Source of the DNA: an uncultured Dorea sp.
GTDB taxonomy: Bacteria > Bacillota > Clostridia > Lachnospirales > Lachnospiraceae
Reading direction: 5' to 3'
DNA: 64,000 bases
NCBI GenBank assembly: GCA_910585725.1
Contig: CAJUFA010000001.1
Coordinates: 72,991 to 136,990, forward strand
Every line of letters starts with the position of its first letter. Position 1 is the first letter of the stretch. This document shows positions 34,983 to 44,514 of the stretch, piece by piece. Position numbers and translations under genes: made by a program. The notes under the pieces were generated by a model. It saw nothing but the letters and a program-made list of their open reading frames with translations, did not search any database and was not told the origin of the DNA.

Positions 34983-35771
34983 TTAACTCTCCTTTTCTTC
35001 GTTGAATCTTTCCATGTGTTTCCTCAGCTTCTTAATCGCATTCGTATGGATCTGGGAGACTCTCGGTTCGCTCACCTTGAGTACATCCGCGATCTGTCTC
35101 ATATTCAGTTCATCTATATAATACAACGAGATCACAAGCTGCTCGTTCTCCTTGAGCGTTCCGATCCCTTCTGCAAGAACTTCCGTCAATTCCTTCTTAA
35201 GAAACTGACTCTCAGGCTGATCATTCTTCTCTCCCTGAGGCAGCGTCACCCCCACCTCGTTACCCTGGGCTTCCGCAAGAACCATATCCAGCGAAAGCAC
35301 ATTGAACAGAGAAGCTTTTCTCATCGTCTCCTGATATTTCTCAGGCGTAATATTCAGATACTCCGTCACCTCCTGCACGGAAGGATAGTACCCTAATCTA
35401 TTATATAACGTTGTCACTGCTTCTTCAATATCTCTCGTGCTCTTTCTTGTACTTCTTGGCACCCAGTCCTGCTTCCTTGCCAGATCGATGATCATTCCCT
35501 TGATTCTCTTTGAAATAAACGTCTCGAATTTGACATTTTTATCCATATCAAACTTCTCGATGGAAGACATGATCGCGATCACACCTTCGCTGATGATATC
35601 GTCTACCTGAGAAAAACTAACATAGATATCCCTCATCTGCAGCGCAATACTCTTCACAAGGTAGATATACCGCATGACGATCTCCTGCTTGATCTCAAGC
35701 TTCCCTGTCTCTTTATACATTTTTAAAAGCTCTTCGTTCGTCTTTTCTTTGTATAATTCCTGTGTGTCCAT
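34983..35771 (-). CDS. fliA: Flagellar sigma factor (sigma-28/SigD)
   Basis: 262 residues. Sigma-70 regions are visible: region 2 (VDDIISEGVIAIMSSIEKF), region 3 (RSTRKSTRDIEEAVTTLY) and region 4 with a helix-turn-helix (MRQIADVLKVSEPRVSQIH). It directs RNA polymerase to late flagellar and chemotaxis promoters. It lies 45 bases after flhA; in most Firmicutes flhF and flhG would lie between. No flgM was found in the window. Confidence 0.95.
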   Translation of the reverse strand: MDTQELYKEKTNEELLKMYKETGKLEIKQEIVMRYIYLVKSIALQMRDIYVSFSQVDDIISEGVIAIMSSIEKFDMDKNVKFETFISKRIKGMIIDLARKQDWVPRSTRKSTRDIEEAVTTLYNRLGYYPSVQEVTEYLNITPEKYQETMRKASLFNVLSLDMVLAEAQGNEVGVTLPQGEKNDQPESQFLKKELTEVLAEGIGTLKENEQLVISLYYIDELNMRQIADVLKVSEPRVSQIHTNAIKKLRKHMERFNEEKES

Positions 35772-35815
35772 ACTCGCGCTCCATTGAGTTTTCAGCGTAT
35801 CGCAGTACGCTGGTT

Positions 35816-37894
35816 TTATGCTTGCATCATGATATTGCCGACTGCCTGTATCTGGACGTTATTGCTGATCTCATTAAATGAAAGCACATATACGTCCGGG
35901 AAGAACTGTTCGATCAATCGGTAGAAATGCAGACGCACCACCTGACTCGTAAGAACAACCGGAGACTGTCCAAGCTCCTGGAACTTCTTCACCTCGTCGG
36001 ACATCTGTGAGATCACGCTCTGCATCACATCCGGACTGAGGGCAAGATACATGCCATGGTCTCCGTTGGTAAGACTGGTGATAATGTTCTTCTCCAAATC
36101 CGCGTCCAGCGTCACTACTTTCATACTGTTTCCTTCACAGAATCTTCGTGTGATCGTACGCTTAAGCGCTACACGGATATTCTCCGTGATAGTATCCAGA
36201 TCCCGTACCGTCATAGACGAATCTACTATCGTTTCCATGACGGTTTCCATGTCCTTAATCGGTATGCCTTCTTTCAGCAGATTGGTCAATATCTTCTGGA
36301 AATTACCGTAAGAGATCAGCGTCGGAATCAGTTCATCCACAAGCTCCGGCGACTGCTTCTTCATATTGTCGACCAAACGTACGACTTCCTGCCGGTTCAG
36401 CAGCTCATAGGCGTGCTTCTTCACGGTTTCGGAAAGATGCGTCAACATAACCGATAACGGGTCGATAACCGTATATCCGTAGATCTCCGCCATCTCTTTC
36501 TTATCCACCGTGATCCATTTACTCGGAATACCATATGCCGGTTCGATGGTATCTATACCATCAATTTCCTTCTCCAGGTTCGGCGGCTCTAACGCCAGAT
36601 AGTAATCTACCAATATCTCTCCCTTAGCGACTTCTTCACCTTTGATCTTGATCACATACTGATTCGTATTAAGGCTTGAGCTGTCGCGCAACCGAATAGA
36701 AGGAATTACAAGCCCCATCTCCTGGGCGTACTGCCGCCGGAAGATAACGATACGGTCGATCATCCGCCCGCCGCTCGCTTCATCCACAAGAGGGATCAGA
36801 CTGTAGCCAAACTCCATCTCTATAGGTTCTACCGAGATCAAAGAGTATACGCTGTTGATATCTTTGAAATCGTCCTCTTCGGCCATCTGCTCCGGTTCCA
36901 TAGGACCCATACCATCCGCCGCCATAGGTCCCTGTTCCGGAACCGCCGCGAATCCCTCCATACGCCGCATGAGATAGAATCCGCCTAACATCATTATAAG
37001 CGCGATAACGGCTAACTGGAACTTGGGCATCCCCGGAACTGCCAGTAAGATCGCCAGCACGCCGCCTGCGATCATGATCGCTTTCGGCTGTGCCGAGAAC
37101 TGTCTTGTTACATCTATATTCAGGCTGTCTTCTGCAACCGCACGAGTTACGATCATACCTGTCGCCGTAGAGATCAGAAGCGCCGGTATCTGAGATACCA
37201 GACCGTCGCCGATCGTAGCGATGGAATACACCTGAAGCACTTCCGTGAATCCCATGTTGCCCTGGACCATACCGATTACACAGCCTCCCAGGAAATTGAC
37301 TGCCGTGATGATCAGGGACATTGTAGCGTCTCCTTTAACGATCTTTGTGGCTCCGTCCATGGAACCATAGAAGTCGGCTTCCTTCTGGATCTTATAACGT
37401 CTCGCTTTCGCCTCCGCTTCCGTAATCAGTCCGCTTCCAAGGTCCGCGTCGATAGCCATCTGCTTACCAGGCATAGCGTCCAACGTAAATCTTGCCGCTA
37501 CCTCAGCCACACGTTCCGCGCCCTTCGTGATAACAAGAAACTGAACCAATACGATAATCAGGAATATAATAACGCCGACAACAACATTTCCCTGAAGAAC
37601 GAAGTCGCCCATAGACTGGATTACCTGTCCCGCCGTACCGGAATTACTTAAGATACTTCTTGTAGAGGAAATATTGATTCCGATACGGTATAAGGTCGTA
37701 ATAAGAAGCAAAGATGGGAAGATGGAGAATTCCAACGCCTCTTTAATGTTCATGCTGACCAACAGAATAATCAGAGATATCGCAATATTCAGTATAATCA
37801 TAACGTCCAATAAAAAAGGACTTAACGGTATGATCAACAGCAGCACGATCATAACTACGATCAATGATACCGCGTTATTCAATATATTCTTCAT
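35816..37894 (-). CDS. flhA: Flagellar export apparatus protein FlhA
   Basis: 692 residues. Eight membrane helices (~1-310) with the FHIPEP region, then a soluble domain (~340-690) that forms the nonameric ring receiving chaperone-cargo complexes. It begins three bases after flhB, so they are coupled. It lies before fliA, without flhF between them. Confidence 0.97.
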   Translation of the reverse strand: MKNILNNAVSLIVVMIVLLLIIPLSPFLLDVMIILNIAISLIILLVSMNIKEALEFSIFPSLLLITTLYRIGINISSTRSILSNSGTAGQVIQSMGDFVLQGNVVVGVIIFLIIVLVQFLVITKGAERVAEVAARFTLDAMPGKQMAIDADLGSGLITEAEAKARRYKIQKEADFYGSMDGATKIVKGDATMSLIITAVNFLGGCVIGMVQGNMGFTEVLQVYSIATIGDGLVSQIPALLISTATGMIVTRAVAEDSLNIDVTRQFSAQPKAIMIAGGVLAILLAVPGMPKFQLAVIALIMMLGGFYLMRRMEGFAAVPEQGPMAADGMGPMEPEQMAEEDDFKDINSVYSLISVEPIEMEFGYSLIPLVDEASGGRMIDRIVIFRRQYAQEMGLVIPSIRLRDSSSLNTNQYVIKIKGEEVAKGEILVDYYLALEPPNLEKEIDGIDTIEPAYGIPSKWITVDKKEMAEIYGYTVIDPLSVMLTHLSETVKKHAYELLNRQEVVRLVDNMKKQSPELVDELIPTLISYGNFQKILTNLLKEGIPIKDMETVMETIVDSSMTVRDLDTITENIRVALKRTITRRFCEGNSMKVVTLDADLEKNIITSLTNGDHGMYLALSPDVMQSVISQMSDEVKKFQELGQSPVVLTSQVVRLHFYRLIEQFFPDVYVLSFNEISNNVQIQAVGNIMMQA

Positions 37895-37897
37895 CTT

Positions 37898-38959
37898 CTA
37901 CACCAACTTTTTATTCATTCGGAATACCTCGACGAGGATCTCCGCTACCACTCCATAATATTCCGCCGGAATCTGCCCTCCCAGCGGGGTTGAAGCATAG
38001 ATTCCTCTCGCAAGCGGTTTGTTCTCAATCACCATAACTTTGTGCGCCTCGCCTATCTCCACGATCTTAAGCGCAATCAGATCCTGCCCCTTCGCGATCA
38101 CGACAGGCGCGTTGTCCTTGTCGATATCGTATCTAAGCGCCACCGCGTAATGCGTAGGGTTACGGATGATAACGTCCGCATCCGGGACCGCCTGCATCAT
38201 CCTGCTTCTTGCCATACTCTGCTGCAGACTTCGAATCTTGCCCTTGATCTTCGGGTCTCCTTCCGTCTGCTTATACTCTTCCTTGACTTCCTCTTTCGTC
38301 ATCTTGAGGTTCTTCTCGTAGGACCATCTCTGATAGAAATAGTCGAATCCTGCGATCGCGGCAAAGACCATAGCTACTTTCAGAACCATGCTCATTATTT
38401 CTTTCAGGACGTACGCCGCGGAAGAGAGCGGAGCAATATCCATCATCTGCGCGATTACCACGATCTCATCCTTTAGAATTCCGTATAGGATCACGCCGAG
38501 AATAATAATCTTGATCACTGCTTTCAGCAGCTCCACAACCTGCTTAAGAGAAAACATATTCTTGATCCCCTTAAGCGGATTCAGCTTGCTGAGTTTGAAT
38601 TTCAAAGGCTTCGTCGTGACGTTGAACCGGGTCTGTATACCGGTTGCAACCACTCCAATGGCTAAGCTTATCACCCCCAGCGGGAAGATACATTTTGATA
38701 AAACAGTAACTGCTTTCATACCAAGCATCTGCAGATTGCCCAGCGACAATTCTTCTATACTTTCCACAGCCGATATCTGGAAGATCATAGTTTCTCTCAG
38801 CGACTCATAAATTGCCGGAAACAACAACTGCAGACAGTAGAAACACCCGATAAGCGAAGCGACCGCGATTACGTCTTTACTCGACGCAACATTACCTTCC
38901 TTGCGCTGGTCCCTCCGCTTCTTAGGTGTGGCTTTTTCGGTTTTTTCCTCTGACGCCAA
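37898..38959 (-). CDS. flhB: Flagellar export apparatus switch protein FlhB
   Basis: 353 residues. Membrane helices (~30-210) and a cytoplasmic domain with the self-cleavage motif NPTHYAV (~262), which switches the secretion substrate from hook to filament. The start is TTG 38959, with an AGGA ribosome site ~11 bases before. FlhB works with FliK, encoded upstream in the same operon. Confidence 0.96.
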   Translation of the reverse strand: MASEEKTEKATPKKRRDQRKEGNVASSKDVIAVASLIGCFYCLQLLFPAIYESLRETMIFQISAVESIEELSLGNLQMLGMKAVTVLSKCIFPLGVISLAIGVVATGIQTRFNVTTKPLKFKLSKLNPLKGIKNMFSLKQVVELLKAVIKIIILGVILYGILKDEIVVIAQMMDIAPLSSAAYVLKEIMSMVLKVAMVFAAIAGFDYFYQRWSYEKNLKMTKEEVKEEYKQTEGDPKIKGKIRSLQQSMARSRMMQAVPDADVIIRNPTHYAVALRYDIDKDNAPVVIAKGQDLIALKIVEIGEAHKVMVIENKPLARGIYASTPLGGQIPAEYYGVVAEILVEVFRMNKKLV

Positions 38960-38975
38960 AGGTGTTCACTTCCTT

Positions 38976-39743
38976 TTATAAGAATGTCAGTATTCCCTGG
39001 ACCGTCTTCATCATCGTTGTCATGATATTCTCTATAAAGCTGCCCGTCGGGGCGAAGAGAATAACCAAAAGCCCAAGGCCGACAATTAATTTCATCTGAA
39101 TATTGATTACGAATATACTGATCTGCGGCACAACTTTGTTGAGGATCCCAACGCCTATCTCTACCAGGAATTCAGCCGCGATCATTGGAATCGCAAGTCT
39201 TACGCCCATGGATACGCATTCCAAAAATATCTCTATAATCCGAAGCGATAATCCCTGAGTGATCACCATCCCCCCATAGGGAACGATCTCCGCCGACGTC
39301 ACCAATATCTTCATCAGCGCGTGATGGCCGTCAGCCGCAAAGAAAAGCAGCATGAGCCATGTCTGGAGCAGACTGCCCGTCACAGGCATCTGCGCGTTAC
39401 TCTGGGGGTCATACACGGTAGCCATCGATAACCCCATCTGAAAATCTATTATATAGCCGGCAAAACTTACTATAAAAAAAAACAAATGCATGACAAACCC
39501 GACTACATACCCTATAAAAAACTCCCTAATCAGAAGCAGCATAAATTCGATCGTATTTCCGATCTCAAAAGCCTCCTCTATCGAGAACGAATAGATCATT
39601 AACGTCAGTATAAATATGAAACCAGCCTTTACCCGCGCCGGAATATTCCTTCGCCCCAGTACCGGATTCAATAAGACAAATCCCGTCATCCTCATCATGA
39701 TCAAGGAAAATAATGTAAGCTGCGCGATATTACCGATTGCCAT
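38976..39743 (-). CDS. fliR: Flagellar export gate protein FliR
   Basis: 255 residues with several membrane helices, part of the FliP-FliQ-FliR gate of the flagellar secretion system. NPVLGRRNIPARVKAGF near the N-terminus is typical. It follows fliQ closely, in the standard fliP-fliQ-fliR-flhB-flhA order. Confidence 0.95.
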   Translation of the reverse strand: MAIGNIAQLTLFSLIMMRMTGFVLLNPVLGRRNIPARVKAGFIFILTLMIYSFSIEEAFEIGNTIEFMLLLIREFFIGYVVGFVMHLFFFIVSFAGYIIDFQMGLSMATVYDPQSNAQMPVTGSLLQTWLMLLFFAADGHHALMKILVTSAEIVPYGGMVITQGLSLRIIEIFLECVSMGVRLAIPMIAAEFLVEIGVGILNKVVPQISIFVINIQMKLIVGLGLLVILFAPTGSFIENIMTTMMKTVQGILTFL

Positions 39744-39759
39744 ATCACCACTCCCTATG

Positions 39760-40020
39760 TCAGCCTTGTATCAATCGGAACACCCGCGTGGTAAAATCCT
39801 GCAGCATCTCCAGCATACGGTCGCCGCTGAAGACAAGGATAATACCGATCACCAGCAATTTGGGCACGAATGTGATCGTCTGTTCATGGATCTGTGTCGC
39901 CGCCTGTATAATCGAGATCAGGATACCTACCAGCATACTGATCACAAGCAGCGGGCCCGCAAGCTGGATCACCAATACAAACACATCATACATCAGATCT
40001 CCGACTTCTCCATTTGTCAT
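39760..40020 (-). CDS. fliQ: Flagellar export gate protein FliQ
   Basis: 86 residues with two membrane helices, the usual size. VLVIQLAGPLLVISMLVGIL and IQAATQIHEQTITFVPKLL are FliQ hallmarks. It belongs to the export gate and lies between fliP and fliR. Confidence 0.96.
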   Translation of the reverse strand: MTNGEVGDLMYDVFVLVIQLAGPLLVISMLVGILISIIQAATQIHEQTITFVPKLLVIGIILVFSGDRMLEMLQDFTTRVFRLIQG

Positions 40021-40042
40021 CTACACTATGCCCTCCTTACCG

Positions 40043-40705
40043 TCACGGTATATTAAAACTATTAACAATGCTTGAAAACAACAACTCCCATCCGTTCACC
40101 GTTACAAACAACAATAACTTGAACGGCAGCGAGATCATCGCGGGCGGCAGCATCATCATACCCATGGACATCAACGTACTGGAAACGACGATATCTATCA
40201 GCAAAAACGGAATATATAATAAGAATCCTGCGCTGAATCCCCTCTTAAGTTCGCTGGTCATAAAAGCCGGGATAACCACCGTCATAGGCAGATCCTGAAC
40301 CTGTTCCACTTCCTCCGCGTCCGCCATATCGGCAAAAAGCTCAACCGTCCCTTTGTCCGTATTGCTCAGCATGAATTCCTTCAGCGGAACCTGCGCCCTT
40401 TTAATCGCCTCCTCCTGTGTAATCTCCTGATTCTTATACGGAGTGTATGCCTCCGTATTAATCTGTTTGATTACAGGATCCATAATATACAGCGTCAGGA
40501 AAACTGCAATTCCTATCAGCACCATATTCGGCGGAGTCTGCTGGACACCCATAGCGTTTCTCAGGAATGAAAGAATGATCACAGTCCTCGCAAAAGAGGT
40601 TACCATGACTAAAAGAGAGGGCAGAAGTGAGATGATCGTCAGTATCAGCAGCAGATCAAGCGTAGGAACCTGATTGCCATTAACATTGATCAATGAATCG
40701 TACAC
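40043..40705 (-). CDS. fliP: Flagellar export gate protein FliP
   Basis: 220 residues, shorter than the ~245 of enterobacteria because a cleavable signal peptide is absent. FARTVIILSFLRNAMGVQQ and the C-terminal KLLLFVTVNGWELL are conserved. The start overlaps the fliO-like stop by one base, so the genes are coupled. Confidence 0.95.
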   Translation of the reverse strand: MYDSLINVNGNQVPTLDLLLILTIISLLPSLLVMVTSFARTVIILSFLRNAMGVQQTPPNMVLIGIAVFLTLYIMDPVIKQINTEAYTPYKNQEITQEEAIKRAQVPLKEFMLSNTDKGTVELFADMADAEEVEQVQDLPMTVVIPAFMTSELKRGFSAGFLLYIPFLLIDIVVSSTLMSMGMMMLPPAMISLPFKLLLFVTVNGWELLFSSIVNSFNIP

Positions 40706-41055
40706 TACTTTCTACCTCCTCTTTTTCCCAGACCGCCAAACTTTTCCATCATCGCCTTGAAATCTGGTATCTTCTCCCCGATGTCCACCGGCTCCGGTTC
40801 CAATGGGAATAAATCGTCATCCTGAATCTCCGACAGGACGTTGATCTGTCCTGAAGTGACGCCTACAAGCAAGTACTTTCCGCCGATCTGTACGATCGCG
40901 ATATGACGATCCTGTCCAAGAGCGATCTGGTCAATCAGACGCATATACTTAGAACCGACGCCTTTTCCCAGACCTTTGCCTATATATTTGCTTGCCAGAT
41001 AACTCGCGTATATGATAAGCGCAGCCACGATAAAGGTGCCAATCACTCTTAACAT
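40705..41055 (-). CDS. fliO: FliO/FliZ-like flagellar membrane protein
   Basis: 116 residues. One membrane helix at the N-terminus (~4-24) and a soluble domain with QIALGQDRHIAIVQIGGKYL, typical of FliO. It assists FliP assembly. Position just before fliP supports the name. Confidence 0.85.
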   Translation of the reverse strand: MLRVIGTFIVAALIIYASYLASKYIGKGLGKGVGSKYMRLIDQIALGQDRHIAIVQIGGKYLLVGVTSGQINVLSEIQDDDLFPLEPEPVDIGEKIPDFKAMMEKFGGLGKRGGRK

Positions 41056-41075
41056 ATAATTCCTTCCTTCAACAC

Positions 41076-42512
41076 TTAATGCTGTCCCAAAGCGATCAGG
41101 TTCACTTTCATAATCTCCGTTATCCTGATACCAAAATTATCCTCTACAACCACTACGTCGCCTTTTGCGATACACTGACCGTTAACAAACAAGTCTACCT
41201 GCTCTCCTGCGAGTTTGTCCAGAACCACCAGGGAACCCTTCGTAAAATCAAGGATATCCTTCACAAGCTTCTTTGTTCTTCCAATCTCGACGGATATCTC
41301 AAGCGGAACTCCCATGATCAGTTCCATGTTCTCTTCCTGCTCGCCTTCCAGCACGATTCCGTTATCCGCTTTAAGAGAGGTCTGCGCCGGCGTCTGTACA
41401 TGAATCATCTTCGGTTCTGCCGGAGCTTTCTTTTGTTCCTGCATCTGCTGCTGCATCTGCTGCATTTGCTGCATCTGCTGCATCATCTGCTGCATCATCT
41501 GCATCTGCATCATAGATACTTCCGGGCTGACTCCTGACTGAACCATCGGTACCGCCTGAGCCGCAGGCGCCGGAACTGCCGCTTCCATTGGCGTCGGCGC
41601 TGATGTTGACGCTGCAGGTGTTGATGCCGGTGTCGGCGCTGATGTTGACGCTGCAGGCGTTGGCGCCGCTGCAGGTTCAGGCGTTGGCGCCGCTGCAGGT
41701 TCAGGCGTCGCCGCTGCAGGTATTGGCGCCGCTGCAGGTTCCGCCGGTCCGCCGGAACTCATCTCCGCAAGCATCCTCTCGATCTCATCCTGCGACATCA
41801 TCTGATTAGAAGACTCCGATTTACTGTCTTCCTGCAGGAACGATGTCTCCTGCGCCGCAGGCGCAGGCGTCTCCGCACTCGAGGAGCCTGACGCTTTGGG
41901 ATCATACGCTACAATCGCCTCAGGCGGCAGAAAACCTTCCACCAATCCTTTGGCTAGCCTGATCGGCATGACATTGAAGAATTCGCTCTCAAGCTTATCC
42001 GCAATCTTTAACGTAAATCCGACAACCACCTTCGGCTCGTCATCGTCAAAATATTTCTCTATAAACTGCCCTTCGTTCTCTACCTCGAAAGAAATCGGTG
42101 TGGAGATATTCACCATTCTTCCCAGAAATTCAGACAGCGCCGTGGCAGACGCGCCCATCATCTGGTTCATAACCTCGCAGACAGCGCTGATATTGATCTC
42201 GTCAAGTTCGAAATCTTCATCAGGGATCTCCATTCCCATGACCATCTCGACGATTACTTTAATATCATGCCTCTTAAGAAGCATGACGTTCTCACCTTCC
42301 AGGCCCTCAACATAAGTAATCTCGACGCAGACTGCCGGTTCTACTCTGTCCATCTCAAATTCTTCTTTTCTCACTACGTTGACAACCGGCGTCGTAATGT
42401 CCACCCTGGAATTCAACATCGTGGAAACTGCTGTCGCAGACGCGCCGAGACTGATATTGAGAATCTCGCCTATCGCGTCTATCTCCAGTTTACTAAAGCA
42501 ATCTGAATACAT
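41076..42512 (-). CDS. fliY: Flagellar motor switch phosphatase FliY (FliN-type)
   Basis: 478 residues. An N-terminal CheC-like phosphatase domain (~5-195) has both motifs, D-AIG-E-IL-N and S-AVC-E-VM-N, so it can dephosphorylate CheY-P. A linker (~220-385) rich in Ala/Pro/Thr and then Met/Gln follows. The C-terminal FliN domain (~390-478, VPLEISVEIGRTKKLVKDIL) forms the C-ring. Its N-terminus starts directly at the CheC domain, without the usual FliM-like CheY-binding extension. It lies after flgC. Confidence 0.93.
   Translation of the reverse strand: MYSDCFSKLEIDAIGEILNISLGASATAVSTMLNSRVDITTPVVNVVRKEEFEMDRVEPAVCVEITYVEGLEGENVMLLKRHDIKVIVEMVMGMEIPDEDFELDEINISAVCEVMNQMMGASATALSEFLGRMVNISTPISFEVENEGQFIEKYFDDDEPKVVVGFTLKIADKLESEFFNVMPIRLAKGLVEGFLPPEAIVAYDPKASGSSSAETPAPAAQETSFLQEDSKSESSNQMMSQDEIERMLAEMSSGGPAEPAAAPIPAAATPEPAAAPTPEPAAAPTPAASTSAPTPASTPAASTSAPTPMEAAVPAPAAQAVPMVQSGVSPEVSMMQMQMMQQMMQQMQQMQQMQQQMQEQKKAPAEPKMIHVQTPAQTSLKADNGIVLEGEQEENMELIMGVPLEISVEIGRTKKLVKDILDFTKGSLVVLDKLAGEQVDLFVNGQCIAKGDVVVVEDNFGIRITEIMKVNLIALGQH
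41588..41741. repeat. Tandem repeats in the fliY linker
   Basis: Repeated units such as GGCGTTGGCGCCGCTGCAG, coding for the APTPEPAAAPT type of linker, in a region that is otherwise variable. In-frame change of copy number would alter linker length without disturbing the domains. Confidence 0.6.
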
Positions 42513-42551
42513 ATTAACCCTTCTCTCCTTCCGGGAAAATCACCCCTTTTT

Positions 42552-42992
42552 CTATTTGCCGATATCCAATGCTCTCTGTGCCATCAACTTCATCGCATTG
42601 AACGCTGTGATATTCGCCTCGTAAGCCCTCGTAGCCGCCATTCCGTCTACGGTCTCTTTCACAAGATCCACATTCGGCATCATTACATATCCTTCTTCGT
42701 TCGCATCCGGGTGATCCGGATTATAGACAGGGTTCAGGTCCCTCTGATCTTCTATGATCTGGGTTACCTTGACACCGCCCTTTGACGCGGTGCGGTTTAA
42801 AAGACTGTTGAATCTGGTACGGAACGAGGTAGAAGGTACTTCTTCCAGCACAACCATCTTCCTGCGGTATGTTCCTCCGCTGGCTGTTCTGGTCGTCTCA
42901 CTGTTCGCGATATTCTCAGACGCAATATCAAGTCTCTGCCGCTCTGCAGTCATCCCTGACGCACTGATATCAAATGAACTTAAAAAAGACAT
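42552..42992 (-). CDS. flgC: Flagellar basal-body rod protein FlgC
   Basis: 146 residues. FDISASGMTAERQRLDIASE and MPNVDLVKETVDGMAATRAY are FlgC signatures of the proximal rod. GGAGG precedes the start. It lies between cheY and fliY; in most Firmicutes it stands between flgB and fliE, which here adjoin each other directly. This is a displaced gene, not a duplicate, as no other flgC is in the window. Confidence 0.95.
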   Translation of the reverse strand: MSFLSSFDISASGMTAERQRLDIASENIANSETTRTASGGTYRRKMVVLEEVPSTSFRTRFNSLLNRTASKGGVKVTQIIEDQRDLNPVYNPDHPDANEEGYVMMPNVDLVKETVDGMAATRAYEANITAFNAMKLMAQRALDIGK

Positions 42993-43009
42993 AATAACCT
43001 CCTTTTACT

Positions 43010-43369
43010 CTAACCAAGGATCTTCTTCACCGTTGACAAAACACGCTCCGGTTTGAAAGGTTTTACGATAAAATCCTTGGCGCCGGACTTAATGGAATCC
43101 ATTACCATCGTTTCCTGCCCCATAGCGGAACACATAACGATCGTAGCTCCCGGATCCATAGCCTTAATCTCTTTCAATGTCTCCAAGCCGTCCTTATTCG
43201 GCATGGTAATATCCATGAACACAAGATCCGGTTTCTCCGCCGCATAAGTTTCTACCGCTTTCACACCGTCTTCCGCCTCAAGAAGATCCGTATATCCCGC
43301 CTGTGACAACGTATTCTTTAACATCATTCTCATAAATGCCGCATCATCCACTAACATAATCTTTGCCAT
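43010..43369 (-). CDS. cheY: Chemotaxis response regulator CheY
   Basis: 119 residues, a single receiver domain. The acidic pair is in LVDDAAFMR, the phosphorylation Asp in LVFMDITMPNKDG (~53), and the Lys in IVKPFKP (~104). Phosphorylated CheY binds FliM. Here it lies between fliM and flgC. Confidence 0.96.
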   Translation of the reverse strand: MAKIMLVDDAAFMRMMLKNTLSQAGYTDLLEAEDGVKAVETYAAEKPDLVFMDITMPNKDGLETLKEIKAMDPGATIVMCSAMGQETMVMDSIKSGAKDFIVKPFKPERVLSTVKKILG

Positions 43370-43446
43370 TTTTTTTACCTCACTTTTTTGTTATTTATAT
43401 CATTATAATTTATTTACTCAGATAATTCCTTGGATTTATCTGGTAG

Positions 43447-44478
43447 TTATACCGCCAGGTCTTCATCTGGTTCACGGTTCGGCTCCAGTATACGCTCGTC
43501 GATCTTGACAGCCACATTCTTGTTATGTACTCCAAGCTGCCCATTGAACCACGGCTGCCCTTCTATGTAGAGAGCAATCGGCGAATCCTGAGGCTTGTTC
43601 AGATCTATCACATCGCCCACATGGAGGTTGTAGATATCGTCTAAGTTCAGCCTTGCGATTCCAAGCTGCGCCATAATATCCATCTTAGACTCTCTGATGC
43701 TCTCCATGATATCCTCTTTACTGTTCCTATGCTGAACCGAATCATTCTTCTTCGCCAGATGCTTCGTCTTATCAATGATCTCAAAGATATTACTCAGCAG
43801 CGTCCCGGGAATACAGATATTCATAACCCCTTCGATCTCATTGATCTTGATATGCAGCATAATGATAACAACCGTCTCATCCACGCTGATCCCCTGGAAC
43901 ATACTGGGGTTCTCCTCTATATAAGAATATACGGCGTTCACATTGATGTATCCTGACCAAACATCATTCATGATTGAAATCGGATACTTCATGATCTTCT
44001 CGTACAGCGCCAGCTCGATATCTGTATAGGTATATGCTATATCAATCGACAGATCCGTGCCGGTTCCTCCAAGCATACGATCTATCATAGAAGCCATCAA
44101 TAAAGGACTGATATGGATAAGCACCGGTGGATTGTTAGAGTGATCGGGGAGTTCTACATCCGCAACAGTCAATACGTCTGAATCATTCAATGCGTTCCCG
44201 AATTCGTAATATCTCTGCTCTTCTACTCCCATGACTTCTACTTCGCTTACTACACGGAACAGACCGTTGATCTGCGAAGTAAAGATCCTGGAATAGTTGT
44301 CATAGATACTACTCAGCATCTTTAGCTTATCCTTTGTATATTTCTTCGGACTGAAGAAATCATACTTCTTATATTCCTTCTCGACTACTTTCGGCTTTTC
44401 CTCCACCTCTTCTGCGCCGGAATTCTGCATCGAATTCAATAGCGCGTCTATCTGACTTTGCGATAATACGTCTGCCAT
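43447..44478 (-). CDS. fliM: Flagellar motor switch protein FliM
   Basis: 343 residues. LSQSQIDALLNSM at the N-terminus is the CheY-P binding helix. The middle domain is CheC-like and the C-terminal part (VGDVIDLNKPQDSPIALYIE) is the SpoA/FliN fold. It builds the C-ring with FliG and FliY. It lies 36 bases after motB; fliL is absent in this gap. Confidence 0.96.
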   Translation of the reverse strand: MADVLSQSQIDALLNSMQNSGAEEVEEKPKVVEKEYKKYDFFSPKKYTKDKLKMLSSIYDNYSRIFTSQINGLFRVVSEVEVMGVEEQRYYEFGNALNDSDVLTVADVELPDHSNNPPVLIHISPLLMASMIDRMLGGTGTDLSIDIAYTYTDIELALYEKIMKYPISIMNDVWSGYINVNAVYSYIEENPSMFQGISVDETVVIIMLHIKINEIEGVMNICIPGTLLSNIFEIIDKTKHLAKKNDSVQHRNSKEDIMESIRESKMDIMAQLGIARLNLDDIYNLHVGDVIDLNKPQDSPIALYIEGQPWFNGQLGVHNKNVAVKIDERILEPNREPDEDLAV

Positions 44479-44514
44479 CTAAACCCCCACCTTTGTTACT
44501 ATGTTACTATAAAC

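Noticed and set aside
41079..41537. A 152-codon plus-strand frame of Leu/His repeats
   Set aside because: Antisense to the Gln/Met-rich linker of fliY.
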